Numbered from the stretch's first letter, positions 1 to 5,507 are shown. The stretch is DNA of 7,205 nt from Spirochaetota bacterium (GCA_028276145.1 JAPYWX010000076.1:1-7205); one strand, 5' to 3'. Numbers and translations: made by a program. Notes: generated from the letters alone by a model not told the origin.

Positions 1-57
1 GGTAATAGAATTGTGTAAAAAATTTCCATTATACGCAATGAGATAAATTAAAGAGTA

Positions 58-77
58 AGAAGGGCTTACGCCCTTCT
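58..77 (-). terminator. Probable terminator hairpin after the superoxide reductase gene
   Basis: An 8-bp perfect stem (AGAAGGGC/GCCCTTCT) closes a four-base loop. Read on the minus strand the loop is GTAA, a GNRA-type tetraloop, which favours function on that strand. The hairpin is followed on the minus strand by an imperfect T-rich tail (TACTCTTTAATTT). It lies about 75 bases beyond the stop codon, after the palindromic array. The T tract is weak, so termination strength is uncertain. Confidence 0.6.
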
Positions 78-89
78 GTAAAAAAATTT

Positions 90-153
90 AGTGCTTAGAG
101 CACTTAGTGCTTGAAGCACTTAGTGCTAAAAGCACCTAGTGCTAAAAGCACTT
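90..153. repeat. Four-unit 16-bp palindromic tandem repeat
   Basis: Four head-to-tail units of 16 bp start at 90, 106, 122 and 138. The pattern is AGTGCT-NNN-AGCAC(T/C)-T, with NNN being TAG, TGA, AAA and AAA. Each unit is an inverted repeat (AGTGCT/AGCACT) around a 3-base loop. Neighbouring units also pair across their junctions (AGCACT-T-AGTGCT), so the array could fold as a row of small hairpins in more than one register. The last unit overlaps the first two plus-strand positions of the superoxide reductase stop codon (152-154). The reverse complement of unit four matches, over 15 bases, two tandem units at 3786-3815, so this is a family and not a chance palindrome. Function is unknown. 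Confidence 0.9.
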
Positions 154-544
154 AACCTTTGTATTCAGCTTCCCAAAGACCGTGTAGATTACAAAAAGCT
201 CTTGCCACAACCTTTTTAGCATCGCTAACCTCAAATGTTGCTTCAGATGGATCACCAGGCTTAAGAATCTGCCTGTAAATTTTATTATCATCAACTATTA
301 GTTCTATCCACTGTGTCCAATGGTTTGCATCCATAGAATGAGGTACACTACCAACTTTAACCCTAAAACCTTTGTCAGTCTTTTCAATTACTGGTGTGTG
401 TTTCTCAGCTGCCCCACTCCTCGAAGATTCATCTAACTTAACCATAGGTTCACCATCAACTTGAAGTGAACCCTCACCCCCATTCAAAACCTCAACTATT
501 ATCCCTTTACTTTTAGAAAAATAAACATCAAACAAATTCGCCAT
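152..544 (-). CDS. Superoxide reductase, class III-like desulfoferrodoxin (neelaredoxin type)
   Basis: This cytoplasmic non-haem iron enzyme reduces superoxide to hydrogen peroxide without making oxygen, and is typical of anaerobes and microaerophiles. All ligands of the catalytic Fe(His)4Cys centre are visible in the 130-residue product: H49 (in EKHTPVIE), H69 (SVPHSM), H75 (NHW), and C118 and H121 in CNLHGLW. E47 and K48, which act in catalysis in the family, are also present. Residues 1-35 align without gaps to the desulfoferrodoxin rubredoxin-like domain, but its four cysteines are replaced (S10, K13, V29, D30), so centre I iron cannot bind. This matches class III enzymes. The ATG at 544 is chosen because AGGAGG lies at 550-555, five bases upstream. 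It is a single gene with its own promoter, divergent from the lipoprotein gene, and its stop codon touches a palindromic repeat array. Confidence 0.93.
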   Translation of the reverse strand: MANLFDVYFSKSKGIIVEVLNGGEGSLQVDGEPMVKLDESSRSGAAEKHTPVIEKTDKGFRVKVGSVPHSMDANHWTQWIELIVDDNKIYRQILKPGDPSEATFEVSDAKKVVARAFCNLHGLWEAEYKG

Positions 545-562
545 ATTTCCCTCCTTTTAGAA

Positions 563-591
563 ATAATACTAAAAAGATATAAATTTTTCAA
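563..591 (-). promoter_or_regulatory. Sigma-70-type promoter of the superoxide reductase gene
   Basis: On the minus strand, TTGAAA (586-591) is followed after exactly 17 bases by TATTAT (563-568). Transcription would start near 556, giving a leader of about 12 bases that just contains the AGGAGG ribosome binding site. An inverted repeat TTTTAG-N8-CTAAAA (555-574) covers the -10 box and could be an operator; this is inference. Confidence 0.65.
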
Positions 592-606
592 CATAATCTT
601 TCTAAA

Positions 607-636
607 TTGACTACCGAAAAAAATTTATAGTATCAT
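607..636 (+). promoter_or_regulatory. Possible promoter of the lipoprotein gene
   Basis: TTGACT (607-612) and TATCAT (631-636) are separated by 18 bases. A start of transcription near 643 would leave almost no leader before the first ATG at 643 or the second at 649. TATAGT (625-630) is an alternative -10 box that would give a normal short leader, but it has no good -35 partner. The elements are on the opposite strand from, and 15 bases away from, the superoxide reductase promoter. Confidence 0.4.
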
Positions 637-642
637 TAGGTA

Positions 643-1128
643 ATGAATATGCTCAAAAGGCTACTAACAGCGCTTATACTACCTCCTCTCATCTTCTTTC
701 TATACTCCTGTGGAATTGATTTACCGGAAGTAACAACAAAATTAAGAACTCCTATGGGCTTAGTTGTTTATTCATCAAACGATTCTTTTGTTTTAGAGTG
801 GTGGGGCTACAACAACGAAGATTACTTCTCAGGATATGTAATATTTATAAGCGAAGATTACCAAAAAATAGCAGACCCATCAAAACCAATTACAGAGAAA
901 CCAAAAATCTTGAATCCTTCCGGCTCGTTACCCACCATTTCACTACAACCAACAACAGAGCCAACAAAATACACTGCAGTACTACCAATTACAACAATAG
1001 CTGACGACAAAGGTAATAGATTTTTCCCTAACTTCCAGTACTACTTTTCAGTCGCCGCTTACTCATCGTCAAAAGGTATATTCAGCCCACTAAGCAATAT
1101 AACAAACGGAATAGTATCAAACCAATAG
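643..1128 (+). CDS. Lipoprotein with a fibronectin type III-like domain
   Basis: This is a predicted envelope lipoprotein of 161 residues. The N-terminus has a positive patch (K5, R6), a hydrophobic stretch (residues 7-20) and a signal peptidase II site L20-Y21-S22-C23; spirochete lipoboxes tolerate such loose forms. Residues about 36-160 resemble one fibronectin type III domain: P37 opens it, tryptophans W53/W54 follow, then a GYVIF strand (64-68), and YYFSVAAYSSSKG..SPLSN (133-151) matches the conserved F/G strands. Such domains bind proteins or polysaccharides or act as spacers; the ligand is unknown. Start choice is unsettled. The ATG at 643 lies only two bases after a weak AGG (638-640), while the in-frame ATG at 649 has 8-base spacing and would give 159 residues. 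It appears to be a single gene: a separate promoter starts the next operon, and no clear terminator is seen after it. Confidence 0.8.
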   Translation: MNMLKRLLTALILPPLIFFLYSCGIDLPEVTTKLRTPMGLVVYSSNDSFVLEWWGYNNEDYFSGYVIFISEDYQKIADPSKPITEKPKILNPSGSLPTISLQPTTEPTKYTAVLPITTIADDKGNRFFPNFQYYFSVAAYSSSKGIFSPLSNITNGIVSNQ

Positions 1129-1173
1129 ATTAAGTAATTTAGCCTATTCAGGAATTCAGTATGTATTATTAAA

Positions 1174-1202
1174 TTGATATCAACAGGGGAAATTATTATA
1201 AT
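1174..1202 (+). promoter_or_regulatory. Strong sigma-70-type promoter of the hslU operon
   Basis: TTGATA (1174-1179) is followed after exactly 17 bases by a perfect TATAAT (1197-1202). Transcription would start near 1209, leaving about 12 leader bases that include the GAGGT ribosome binding site (1211-1215). The -35 box lies inside a 10-bp perfect palindrome, TTGATATCAA (1174-1183), which could be a protein-binding site or coincidence. No CIRCE heat-shock operator is seen. Confidence 0.75.
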
Positions 1203-1221
1203 TTTTTAATGAGGTAAAAAG

Positions 1222-1506
1222 ATGGAAAACTCAAGAATAATCGCCGTAAGAGATATTCTGATTTCTAAATTTTCTCCTGAGTTCATCTCGTACGAATATC
1301 CTTACTGGACACTAAAAGGTAAATACCCAGAAAACAAAGATATACTAAGTGAGATAAATGAACTTTTCCCTGACATTATCATTGAAGGCTTCGCCTTCAA
1401 AAAGAAAAACGAAGAATACATATACCTAGTTAAATTTTCCTTTCCAGAGGACAAAGACACACTATCAGAAATTTTCAACTCTTTCCAGGAGGATGACGAA
1501 GAATGA
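1222..1506 (+). CDS. Small acidic protein of unknown function, first gene of the hslU operon
   Basis: I do not recognise this 94-residue protein. It has no signal peptide, membrane segment or cysteine, and ends in an acidic tail (EDDEE). It contains an internal duplication: residues 28-51 and 67-90 align without gaps with 10 of 24 identities, centred on YPENKDILSEI and FPEDKDTLSEI, which suggests two repeats of a strand-helix unit. The start at 1222 is supported by GAGGT at 1211-1215, six bases upstream, and by the strong promoter just before it. Its stop overlaps the hslU start (ATGA, 1503-1506), so the two are translationally coupled. It sits where hslV usually lies but cannot be HslV: it is about half the length and lacks the catalytic N-terminal threonine region. 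A role with HslU is inferred from position only. Confidence 0.8.
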   Translation: MENSRIIAVRDILISKFSPEFISYEYPYWTLKGKYPENKDILSEINELFPDIIIEGFAFKKKNEEYIYLVKFSFPEDKDTLSEIFNSFQEDDEE

Positions 1507-2858
1507 ACAACAACCAATTAATGGGTCCTGATATCCTTGGCCCAACACCAAGAGAGATAGTAAATGAGCTCGATAAGTACATAGTTGGTCAAGAAGAAGC
1601 TAAAAGAGCAGTAGCTATAGCGCTGAGGAATAGAAATCGTAGGAAGCTACTACCTCCAGACATAAGAGAAGATGTTATACCAAAGAACATACTAATGATA
1701 GGTCCCACTGGCGTCGGTAAAACGGAAATCGCTAGAAGAATGGCAGCAATAATAAATGCTCCATTCGTAAAGGTCGAAGCTACGAAGTTCACAGAAATAG
1801 GATACATAGGACGCAGTGTAGAATCAATGGTAAGAGACTTAGTATCAGTGGCATACTCACAGGTAAAAAAAGAGTACATGACGAAAAACTACTCAAAAAC
1901 AAAAAAGGCAGTTCTAGAAAATATTTACAAAAACCTAACAAAAGTCAACAAAATGCTTCTAGAATTAGACAAAAACGAAGTGCTAAACCAAATAGACAAA
2001 GGTGTATACGATGACTACATCATAGAAATAGAAATCTCACAAATGCCCAAAAGACAACCATTATCAATAGAAGAACTATTTGAAACTGGTGAATTCTCAC
2101 AAATGTTATCAACGGACCTCAACCCTCTTGATATGCTTTTCGGAGGTGGAAACAAGAGTAAAAAGAAGAAGGTAACAGTATCCGAAGCAAAGAAAATACT
2201 AAGAGACATAGAATCAGAAAAGTACTTGGACCCAGATGAAATAGCAGAGGAAGCGGTAAGAAGAGCACAAGAAGATGGCATAATATTCATAGACGAAATA
2301 GATAAACTGATATCAAAAGGTGAGACAACAGGACCTAATGTCTCTAGAGAAGGAGTCCAGAGGGATTTATTACCAATAGTTGAAGGCACTACTGTAAATA
2401 CTCGCTACGGACCAGTTAAAACAGACCATATACTTTTTATAGCAGCAGGAGCATTCTCAAAATATAGCCCTTCGGACCTAATAGCAGAGCTACAAGGTAG
2501 GTTCCCTGTCAGAGTCGAACTCAAACCTCTTTCAAAAGAGGACTTAAAGAGAATATTAGTAGAACCCCAAAACGCATTAGTTAAACAGTACAAACTTTTA
2601 CTTTCAACTGAAGGTGTCACTCTAGAGTTTGAAGATGAAGCAATAGACAAAATCGCAGAAATAGCATACGAAGCAAACCAAAGACTAGAAAACATAGGTG
2701 CAAGGAGATTATACACAGTAATGGAAAAACTTTTATCGGACATTTCATTCGAAGCACCGGAAATAAAAGGAAGCACATTCGTTGTAACCAAAGGATATGT
2801 AGAAGAAAAACTCAAAAACTTAATAGAAAACCAAGATTTAGCAAAGTACATACTATGA
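1503..2858 (+). CDS. hslU: HslU (ClpY), ATPase subunit of the HslUV protease
   Basis: HslU is the hexameric AAA+ unfoldase that feeds substrates into the HslV peptidase chamber in the cytoplasm. The 451-residue length fits the family. The N-terminal TPREIVNELDKYIVGQEEAK (15-34) is typical. Walker A is GPTGVGKT (67-74); the pore loop is GYIGRS (100-105), with Y101 gripping substrate; the inserted I domain spans roughly 110-245. Walker B is IIFIDEID (260-267); the arginine-finger region is ELQGRFPVRVEL (R333); sensor II is IGARRL (398-403). The C-terminus DLAKYIL is the tail that docks into HslV and switches it on, so a partner is expected somewhere. AGGAGG at 1487-1492 lies ten bases before the start, inside the previous gene. 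Both ends overlap neighbours by four bases. The usual upstream hslV is absent from this window. Confidence 0.97.
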   Translation: MNNNQLMGPDILGPTPREIVNELDKYIVGQEEAKRAVAIALRNRNRRKLLPPDIREDVIPKNILMIGPTGVGKTEIARRMAAIINAPFVKVEATKFTEIGYIGRSVESMVRDLVSVAYSQVKKEYMTKNYSKTKKAVLENIYKNLTKVNKMLLELDKNEVLNQIDKGVYDDYIIEIEISQMPKRQPLSIEELFETGEFSQMLSTDLNPLDMLFGGGNKSKKKKVTVSEAKKILRDIESEKYLDPDEIAEEAVRRAQEDGIIFIDEIDKLISKGETTGPNVSREGVQRDLLPIVEGTTVNTRYGPVKTDHILFIAAGAFSKYSPSDLIAELQGRFPVRVELKPLSKEDLKRILVEPQNALVKQYKLLLSTEGVTLEFEDEAIDKIAEIAYEANQRLENIGARRLYTVMEKLLSDISFEAPEIKGSTFVVTKGYVEEKLKNLIENQDLAKYIL

Positions 2859-3565
2859 AGAAAAAAGTACTGTTTCTTGTAGATATAGACGGAACATTGC
2901 TTAAACTAGACAAAACAGGTAGATGGGTATACCAAGAAGCTCTCAGAAAGGTACTCAACAAAGACATATCAATAGAACACATAGATTGGGTTGGAACAAC
3001 AGATATAGAAATTATACACAAGGTAATCACTGAAAGTGGAATTAATGGCAAAGAATCGGTCAACAAGATGCACGAAGTCTTTAGAGAAATAACACTTCTA
3101 TTCAAAAGAATAGTAGAAGAGACACCGGAAAAAATAACATTACTACCCTACGCCTACGAAATTTCTGAATGGATTTATAACAATTACTATTCCGCTTTAC
3201 TTACAGGTAATATAATGGAAGTCGCATACATGAAATTAAAACCTTTCGGGCTAGAAAAATTCTACCCTATCGGAGCTTTCGGAGACGAAAGAAAGGATAG
3301 GTCAAAACTCGTTCCAATTGCGATAAAAAGAGCACAAGAACACTACAAAACAGACTTCAAAGATGTGATAGTGCTAGGTGACTCACACAGAGACATAATC
3401 GCTGCTAACGCAAACAACCTAAAATCAATAATCGTTCTGACAGGAAAACTAAAAAGAGAGGAACTAGAACCATACAAACCTTACGCAATAATAGAAAATC
3501 TAAGTTTTTTACCTCAAGTTATAGAAGAGATAGAACATAAAACACCTTCAAGTGTTTATAAGTAG
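2855..3565 (+). CDS. HAD-superfamily hydrolase, phosphoglycolate phosphatase-like
   Basis: This is a predicted cytoplasmic phosphatase of 236 residues. HAD motif I is VDIDGTLL, with nucleophile D10 and acid/base D12. Residues about 15-95 form the helical cap that sets substrate choice. Motif II is T117 in LLTGN, motif III probably K151, and motif IV is VLGDSHRDI, with D176 and D180 binding magnesium. The layout fits the Gph/PGMB-like branch, but the substrate cannot be read from sequence: phosphoglycolate, a sugar phosphate or a nucleotide are all possible. Its ATG overlaps the hslU stop (ATGA, 2855-2858) and no ribosome binding site is visible, so it probably depends on translational coupling. 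It ends the three-gene operon. A 6-bp hairpin (3540-3557, AAACAC/GTGTTT) lies over its last codons, next to the repeat-rich spacer. Confidence 0.88.
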   Translation: MKKKVLFLVDIDGTLLKLDKTGRWVYQEALRKVLNKDISIEHIDWVGTTDIEIIHKVITESGINGKESVNKMHEVFREITLLFKRIVEETPEKITLLPYAYEISEWIYNNYYSALLTGNIMEVAYMKLKPFGLEKFYPIGAFGDERKDRSKLVPIAIKRAQEHYKTDFKDVIVLGDSHRDIIAANANNLKSIIVLTGKLKREELEPYKPYAIIENLSFLPQVIEEIEHKTPSSVYK

Positions 3566-3590
3566 GTACTATTAGATACAAAGTGTTTTA

Positions 3591-3650
3591 AGGTGCTTAA
3601 AGCACCTAATTAAGCACAAGGTACTTTTAGCCCAAGGTATCTTTAGCACC
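3591..3650. repeat. Degenerate palindromic repeat cluster, left copy
   Basis: The cluster begins with a perfect 17-base palindrome, AGGTGCTT-A-AAGCACCT (3591-3607). Two diverged units of the same family follow at 3618-3633 (AAGGTACTTTTAGCCC) and 3634-3650 (AAGGTATCTTTAGCACC). No T tract follows the first palindrome, so a simple terminator role for the operon ending at 3565 is not supported. Confidence 0.75.
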
Positions 3651-3690
3651 TTACTTTGAGTAGTCCCTCCCACCCGCCCTAATTATTTGA

Positions 3691-3720
3691 ACAGAGACTT
3701 CGTCTCTCTTCAATCTCTGT
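3691..3720. other. Hairpin with two competing stems
   Basis: A local 6-bp stem AGAGAC/GTCTCT with loop TTC (3693-3707) competes with a longer-range 7-bp stem ACAGAGA/TCTCTGT (3691-3697 with 3714-3720). Both use the same left arm. It could help end plus-strand transcription, but no clear T run follows. Confidence 0.5.
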
Positions 3721-3753
3721 AATATTAAGAGAAGTGCTTAAGTACCTTGTCAC

Positions 3754-3871
3754 TAAAATTCTAAGGGATGCATTAGCCTCTACACAAGTGCTTTTAGCAC
3801 AAGTGCTTTTAGCACAAGGTCCTTTTAGCACAACTTGCTTTAATAAGCACTCATAAAATTCTAAGAGATGC
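3754..3871. repeat. 18-bp direct repeat pair, exactly 100 bp apart
   Basis: TAAAATTCTAAGGGATGC (3754-3771) recurs as TAAAATTCTAAGAGATGC (3854-3871) with one mismatch. The tandem palindromic array at 3786-3831 lies between the copies. The flanks show only patchy similarity, so this is either an old duplication or a short dispersed repeat. Confidence 0.75.
3786..3831. repeat. Three-unit palindromic tandem repeat, right copy
   Basis: Two identical 15-bp units AAGTGCTTTTAGCAC (3786-3800 and 3801-3815) are followed by a diverged 16-bp unit AAGGTCCTTTTAGCAC (3816-3831). The 15-bp unit is the exact reverse complement of 139-153 in the array beside the superoxide reductase gene, so the same family occurs in two spacers in opposite orientation. 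Confidence 0.9.
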
Positions 3872-4030
3872 TAACACCACCTTTAACCCTACTGTAATAT
3901 TGTAAAAAGTACCTTAGACACCCCTCTCACTCTATTTGATTGTAAAAAATCTCAACTTTTTATACTTTCCAGAGTATAGAAATAAAAAAGTACCAAGGCA
4001 CAAAGTGCTAATAAGCAACACTCTATATTA

Positions 4031-4051
4031 AAAAGAGGCTACGCCTCTTTT
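4031..4051. terminator. Probable bidirectional terminator between convergent operons
   Basis: A 9-bp stem, AAAAGAGGC/GCCTCTTTT, closes a 3-base loop (TAC, or GTA on the minus strand). On the minus strand it lies about ten bases after the Dabb gene stop and is followed by TTTTTAATAT, a good terminator shape. On the plus strand the right arm itself gives TTTTAACTT, so it may also stop transcripts from the hslU operon, though that operon ends about 465 bases earlier. Confidence 0.75.
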
Positions 4052-4060
4052 AACTTAAGG

Positions 4061-4354
4061 CTAGACAATATAATCAACAACTTTCCTATCAGAGATAACA
4101 GTTTTTATGAAATCTGCCACTTTAACATGCTCAGGATGAACCAAGTAAGTATCCAGGTCCTCCTTAGAGCCAAACTCAGAATAAAGCACAACATCATAAG
4201 CATTAATAGAAGCTGTTATATTCCTTCCTACCTCTATATGCTTTATTTCGGGAATGAACTCCCTTAGTGAAAGGACTTTCTCTTTTATTTGCTCATAAAT
4301 TTCATCTTTGTTAAAACCATCTTTTATTTTCCACATCACTATATGTTTGACCAT
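4061..4354 (-). CDS. Dabb (stress-responsive A/B barrel) domain protein
   Basis: This 97-residue protein is a single Dabb domain, a dimeric ferredoxin-like alpha/beta barrel. Typical features are the opening MVKHIVMWKIKDG, the central helix with LREFIPEIKHIEVGRN (30-45), the strand AYDVVLYSEFGSKEDLDTYL (53-72), and HPEHVKVADFIKTV (73-86) near the end. Some Dabb proteins are enzymes or stress proteins; most bacterial ones have no known function, and none can be given here. It starts 42 bases after the fliG stop and is probably read with fliG. No convincing ribosome binding site precedes the ATG (ACCGGT directly abuts it), yet the start fits the family exactly. TTGAAA-17-TTTAAA (4366-4394) might be a weak promoter. 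The stop is followed by a strong hairpin. Confidence 0.88.
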   Translation of the reverse strand: MVKHIVMWKIKDGFNKDEIYEQIKEKVLSLREFIPEIKHIEVGRNITASINAYDVVLYSEFGSKEDLDTYLVHPEHVKVADFIKTVISDRKVVDYIV

Positions 4355-4396
4355 ACCGGTAGAATTTTAAAGTTCAGCAGGTACGAAATTTCAACA

Positions 4397-5485
4397 CTAC
4401 ACAACGATTTCTTCTTCTGGTGACCTTGCAACAATAATCTCGCCCTGCTCCTCGAGCTTCCTTATTATACTCACTATCTTCTGCTGTGCCTCCTCGACAT
4501 CCTTCAACCTTATCGGTCCCATGTACTCCATATCTTCTTTTAACATCTGAGCTGCTCTCTTACTCATATTCCTGAATATCTTCTCCTGCACTTCAGGGTC
4601 AGTATGCTTAAGTGCTTTAGCCAAATCTTGCTGGTCAATGTGCCTAAGTAACTTCTGAATAGACCTATCATCAAGCAAAACAATGTCTTCGAAGACAAAC
4701 ATTCTCTTTTTTATCTCTTCTGCTAGTTCTGGGTCATCTTCCTCAAGAGCCTCAATGATATTCTTCTCTGTCTGCCTGTCAGAGTTATTAAGTATTTGAA
4801 CAACGGTATCAATACCGCCAACCTGCGTGTAATCCTCACTAGCAAGGGTTGAAAGCTTCCTTTCAAGTATTCTCTCAACCTCTCTAAGAACATCAGGTGT
4901 AGTTCTATCCATCAGTGCTATTCTCTTGGCTATATCTGGCTGGACCTCCTCAGGCAAAGCAGAAAGTATAGTAGCAGCTTTTCTAGGGTCAAGGAAAGAC
5001 AAAATCAGAGCAATAACCTGCGGATGCTCGTTCTGGATAAAGTTCACCAAATGTTGAGGGTCAGCACGCCTTATAAAGTCAAAAGGCTTAACCTGAAGTG
5101 AAGATGTGAGCCTATTTATTATATCAACAGCTCTCTGAGTACCTAAAGCTCTCTCAAGCACTTCTCTAGCATAGTCAACACCACCCAGAGCGATAAACTC
5201 TTGAGCCATCATCAATTCTTGGAACTCTGCTAAAACTTTATCCCTTTCCTCAGGTTCAACTTTATCAGTTCTAGCTATCTCGAAAGTAAGCTCCTCAATC
5301 TCATCTTCTTTGAGATGCTTAAATATCTCTGCTGAAACCTCAGGACCCACAGTTATTAGGAATATAGCCGCTTTACGCCTACCTGTCAGAACTTTCTGTT
5401 GCTTTTTGTCCTTCTTCTGCTGGCTAATAGCTTGCTGAACGTCTGATTTTTTTCCTCCACCCCCTCCCTTTTCCTCTTCAGCCAT
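4397..5485 (-). CDS. fliG: Flagellar motor switch protein FliG (FliG-2-like)
   Basis: FliG sits on the MS ring and turns stator ion flow into torque. The start at the ATG 5485 (362 residues) is preferred over the TTG at 5491 because AGGAG (5492-5496) is six bases from this ATG and would abut the TTG. Residues 1-32 are a low-complexity Gly/Lys/Gln-rich extension. The FliF-binding N domain follows (about 33-130), then the middle domain with the EHPQ motif (153-156), the MFVF hinge (262-265) and the C domain. All torque-helix charges match Escherichia coli K264, R281, D288, D289 and R297: K293, R310, E317 (Asp to Glu), D318 and R326. The sequence resembles spirochete FliG-2. It stands outside a fliF-fliG-fliH cluster, has its own promoter, and is followed by a Dabb gene. 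Confidence 0.97.
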   Translation of the reverse strand: MAEEEKGGGGGKKSDVQQAISQQKKDKKQQKVLTGRRKAAIFLITVGPEVSAEIFKHLKEDEIEELTFEIARTDKVEPEERDKVLAEFQELMMAQEFIALGGVDYAREVLERALGTQRAVDIINRLTSSLQVKPFDFIRRADPQHLVNFIQNEHPQVIALILSFLDPRKAATILSALPEEVQPDIAKRIALMDRTTPDVLREVERILERKLSTLASEDYTQVGGIDTVVQILNNSDRQTEKNIIEALEEDDPELAEEIKKRMFVFEDIVLLDDRSIQKLLRHIDQQDLAKALKHTDPEVQEKIFRNMSKRAAQMLKEDMEYMGPIRLKDVEEAQQKIVSIIRKLEEQGEIIVARSPEEEIVV

Positions 5486-5507
5486 ACGCAACTCCTAACC
5501 TAAAAAT

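Larger units (their letters stand above)
3566..4030. other. Gene-free spacer of mosaic repeats between convergent operons
   Basis: I see no convincing gene, tRNA or transposase in this stretch. It holds about ten degenerate copies of a palindromic unit near AAGTGCTTTTAGCAC, both singly and in tandem. It also holds direct repeats (CTGTAATATT at 3717-3726 and 3892-3901; AAGTACCTT at 3740-3748 and 3907-3915; an 18-bp pair at 3754 and 3854) and several hairpins, including TATACT-N6-AGTATA at 3961-3978. The motif order differs between copies, so the spacer looks like a product of local duplication and decay. An unrecognised small RNA cannot be excluded. Confidence 0.7.

Noticed and set aside
22..56. 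Promoter on the minus strand from TATAAT at 28-33, driving a gene left of the window
   Set aside because: The hexamer is perfect but has no acceptable -35 box at 16-18 bases, and no downstream gene is visible to support it.
90..153. HrcA/CIRCE operator, because GTGCT and AGCAC resemble its half-sites
   Set aside because: CIRCE needs TTAGCACTC-N9-GAGTGCTAA. The units here have 3-base loops, lack that spacing, and lie downstream of genes.
90..153. CRISPR array
   Set aside because: The repeats are only 16 bp, directly adjoining, with no unique spacers and no cas genes nearby.
2405..2851. Long reading frame opposite hslU (148 codons), and similar ones at 2015-2389 and 1589-1879
   Set aside because: They are serine-rich antisense shadows of the well-supported hslU frame, with no family resemblance or ribosome binding site.
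3591..3607. Intrinsic terminator for the hslU operon at the perfect 17-base palindrome
   Set aside because: No T tract follows on the plus strand (AATTAAGC), so it is treated as a member of the repeat family.
3566..4060. Insertion sequence or remnant of a mobile element
   Set aside because: No transposase-like reading frame and no matching terminal inverted repeats with target duplication were seen; only short repeats are present.
5486..5491. TTG start for fliG at 5491
   Set aside because: AGGAG ends immediately before it, leaving no spacing, while the ATG at 5485 has ideal six-base spacing.
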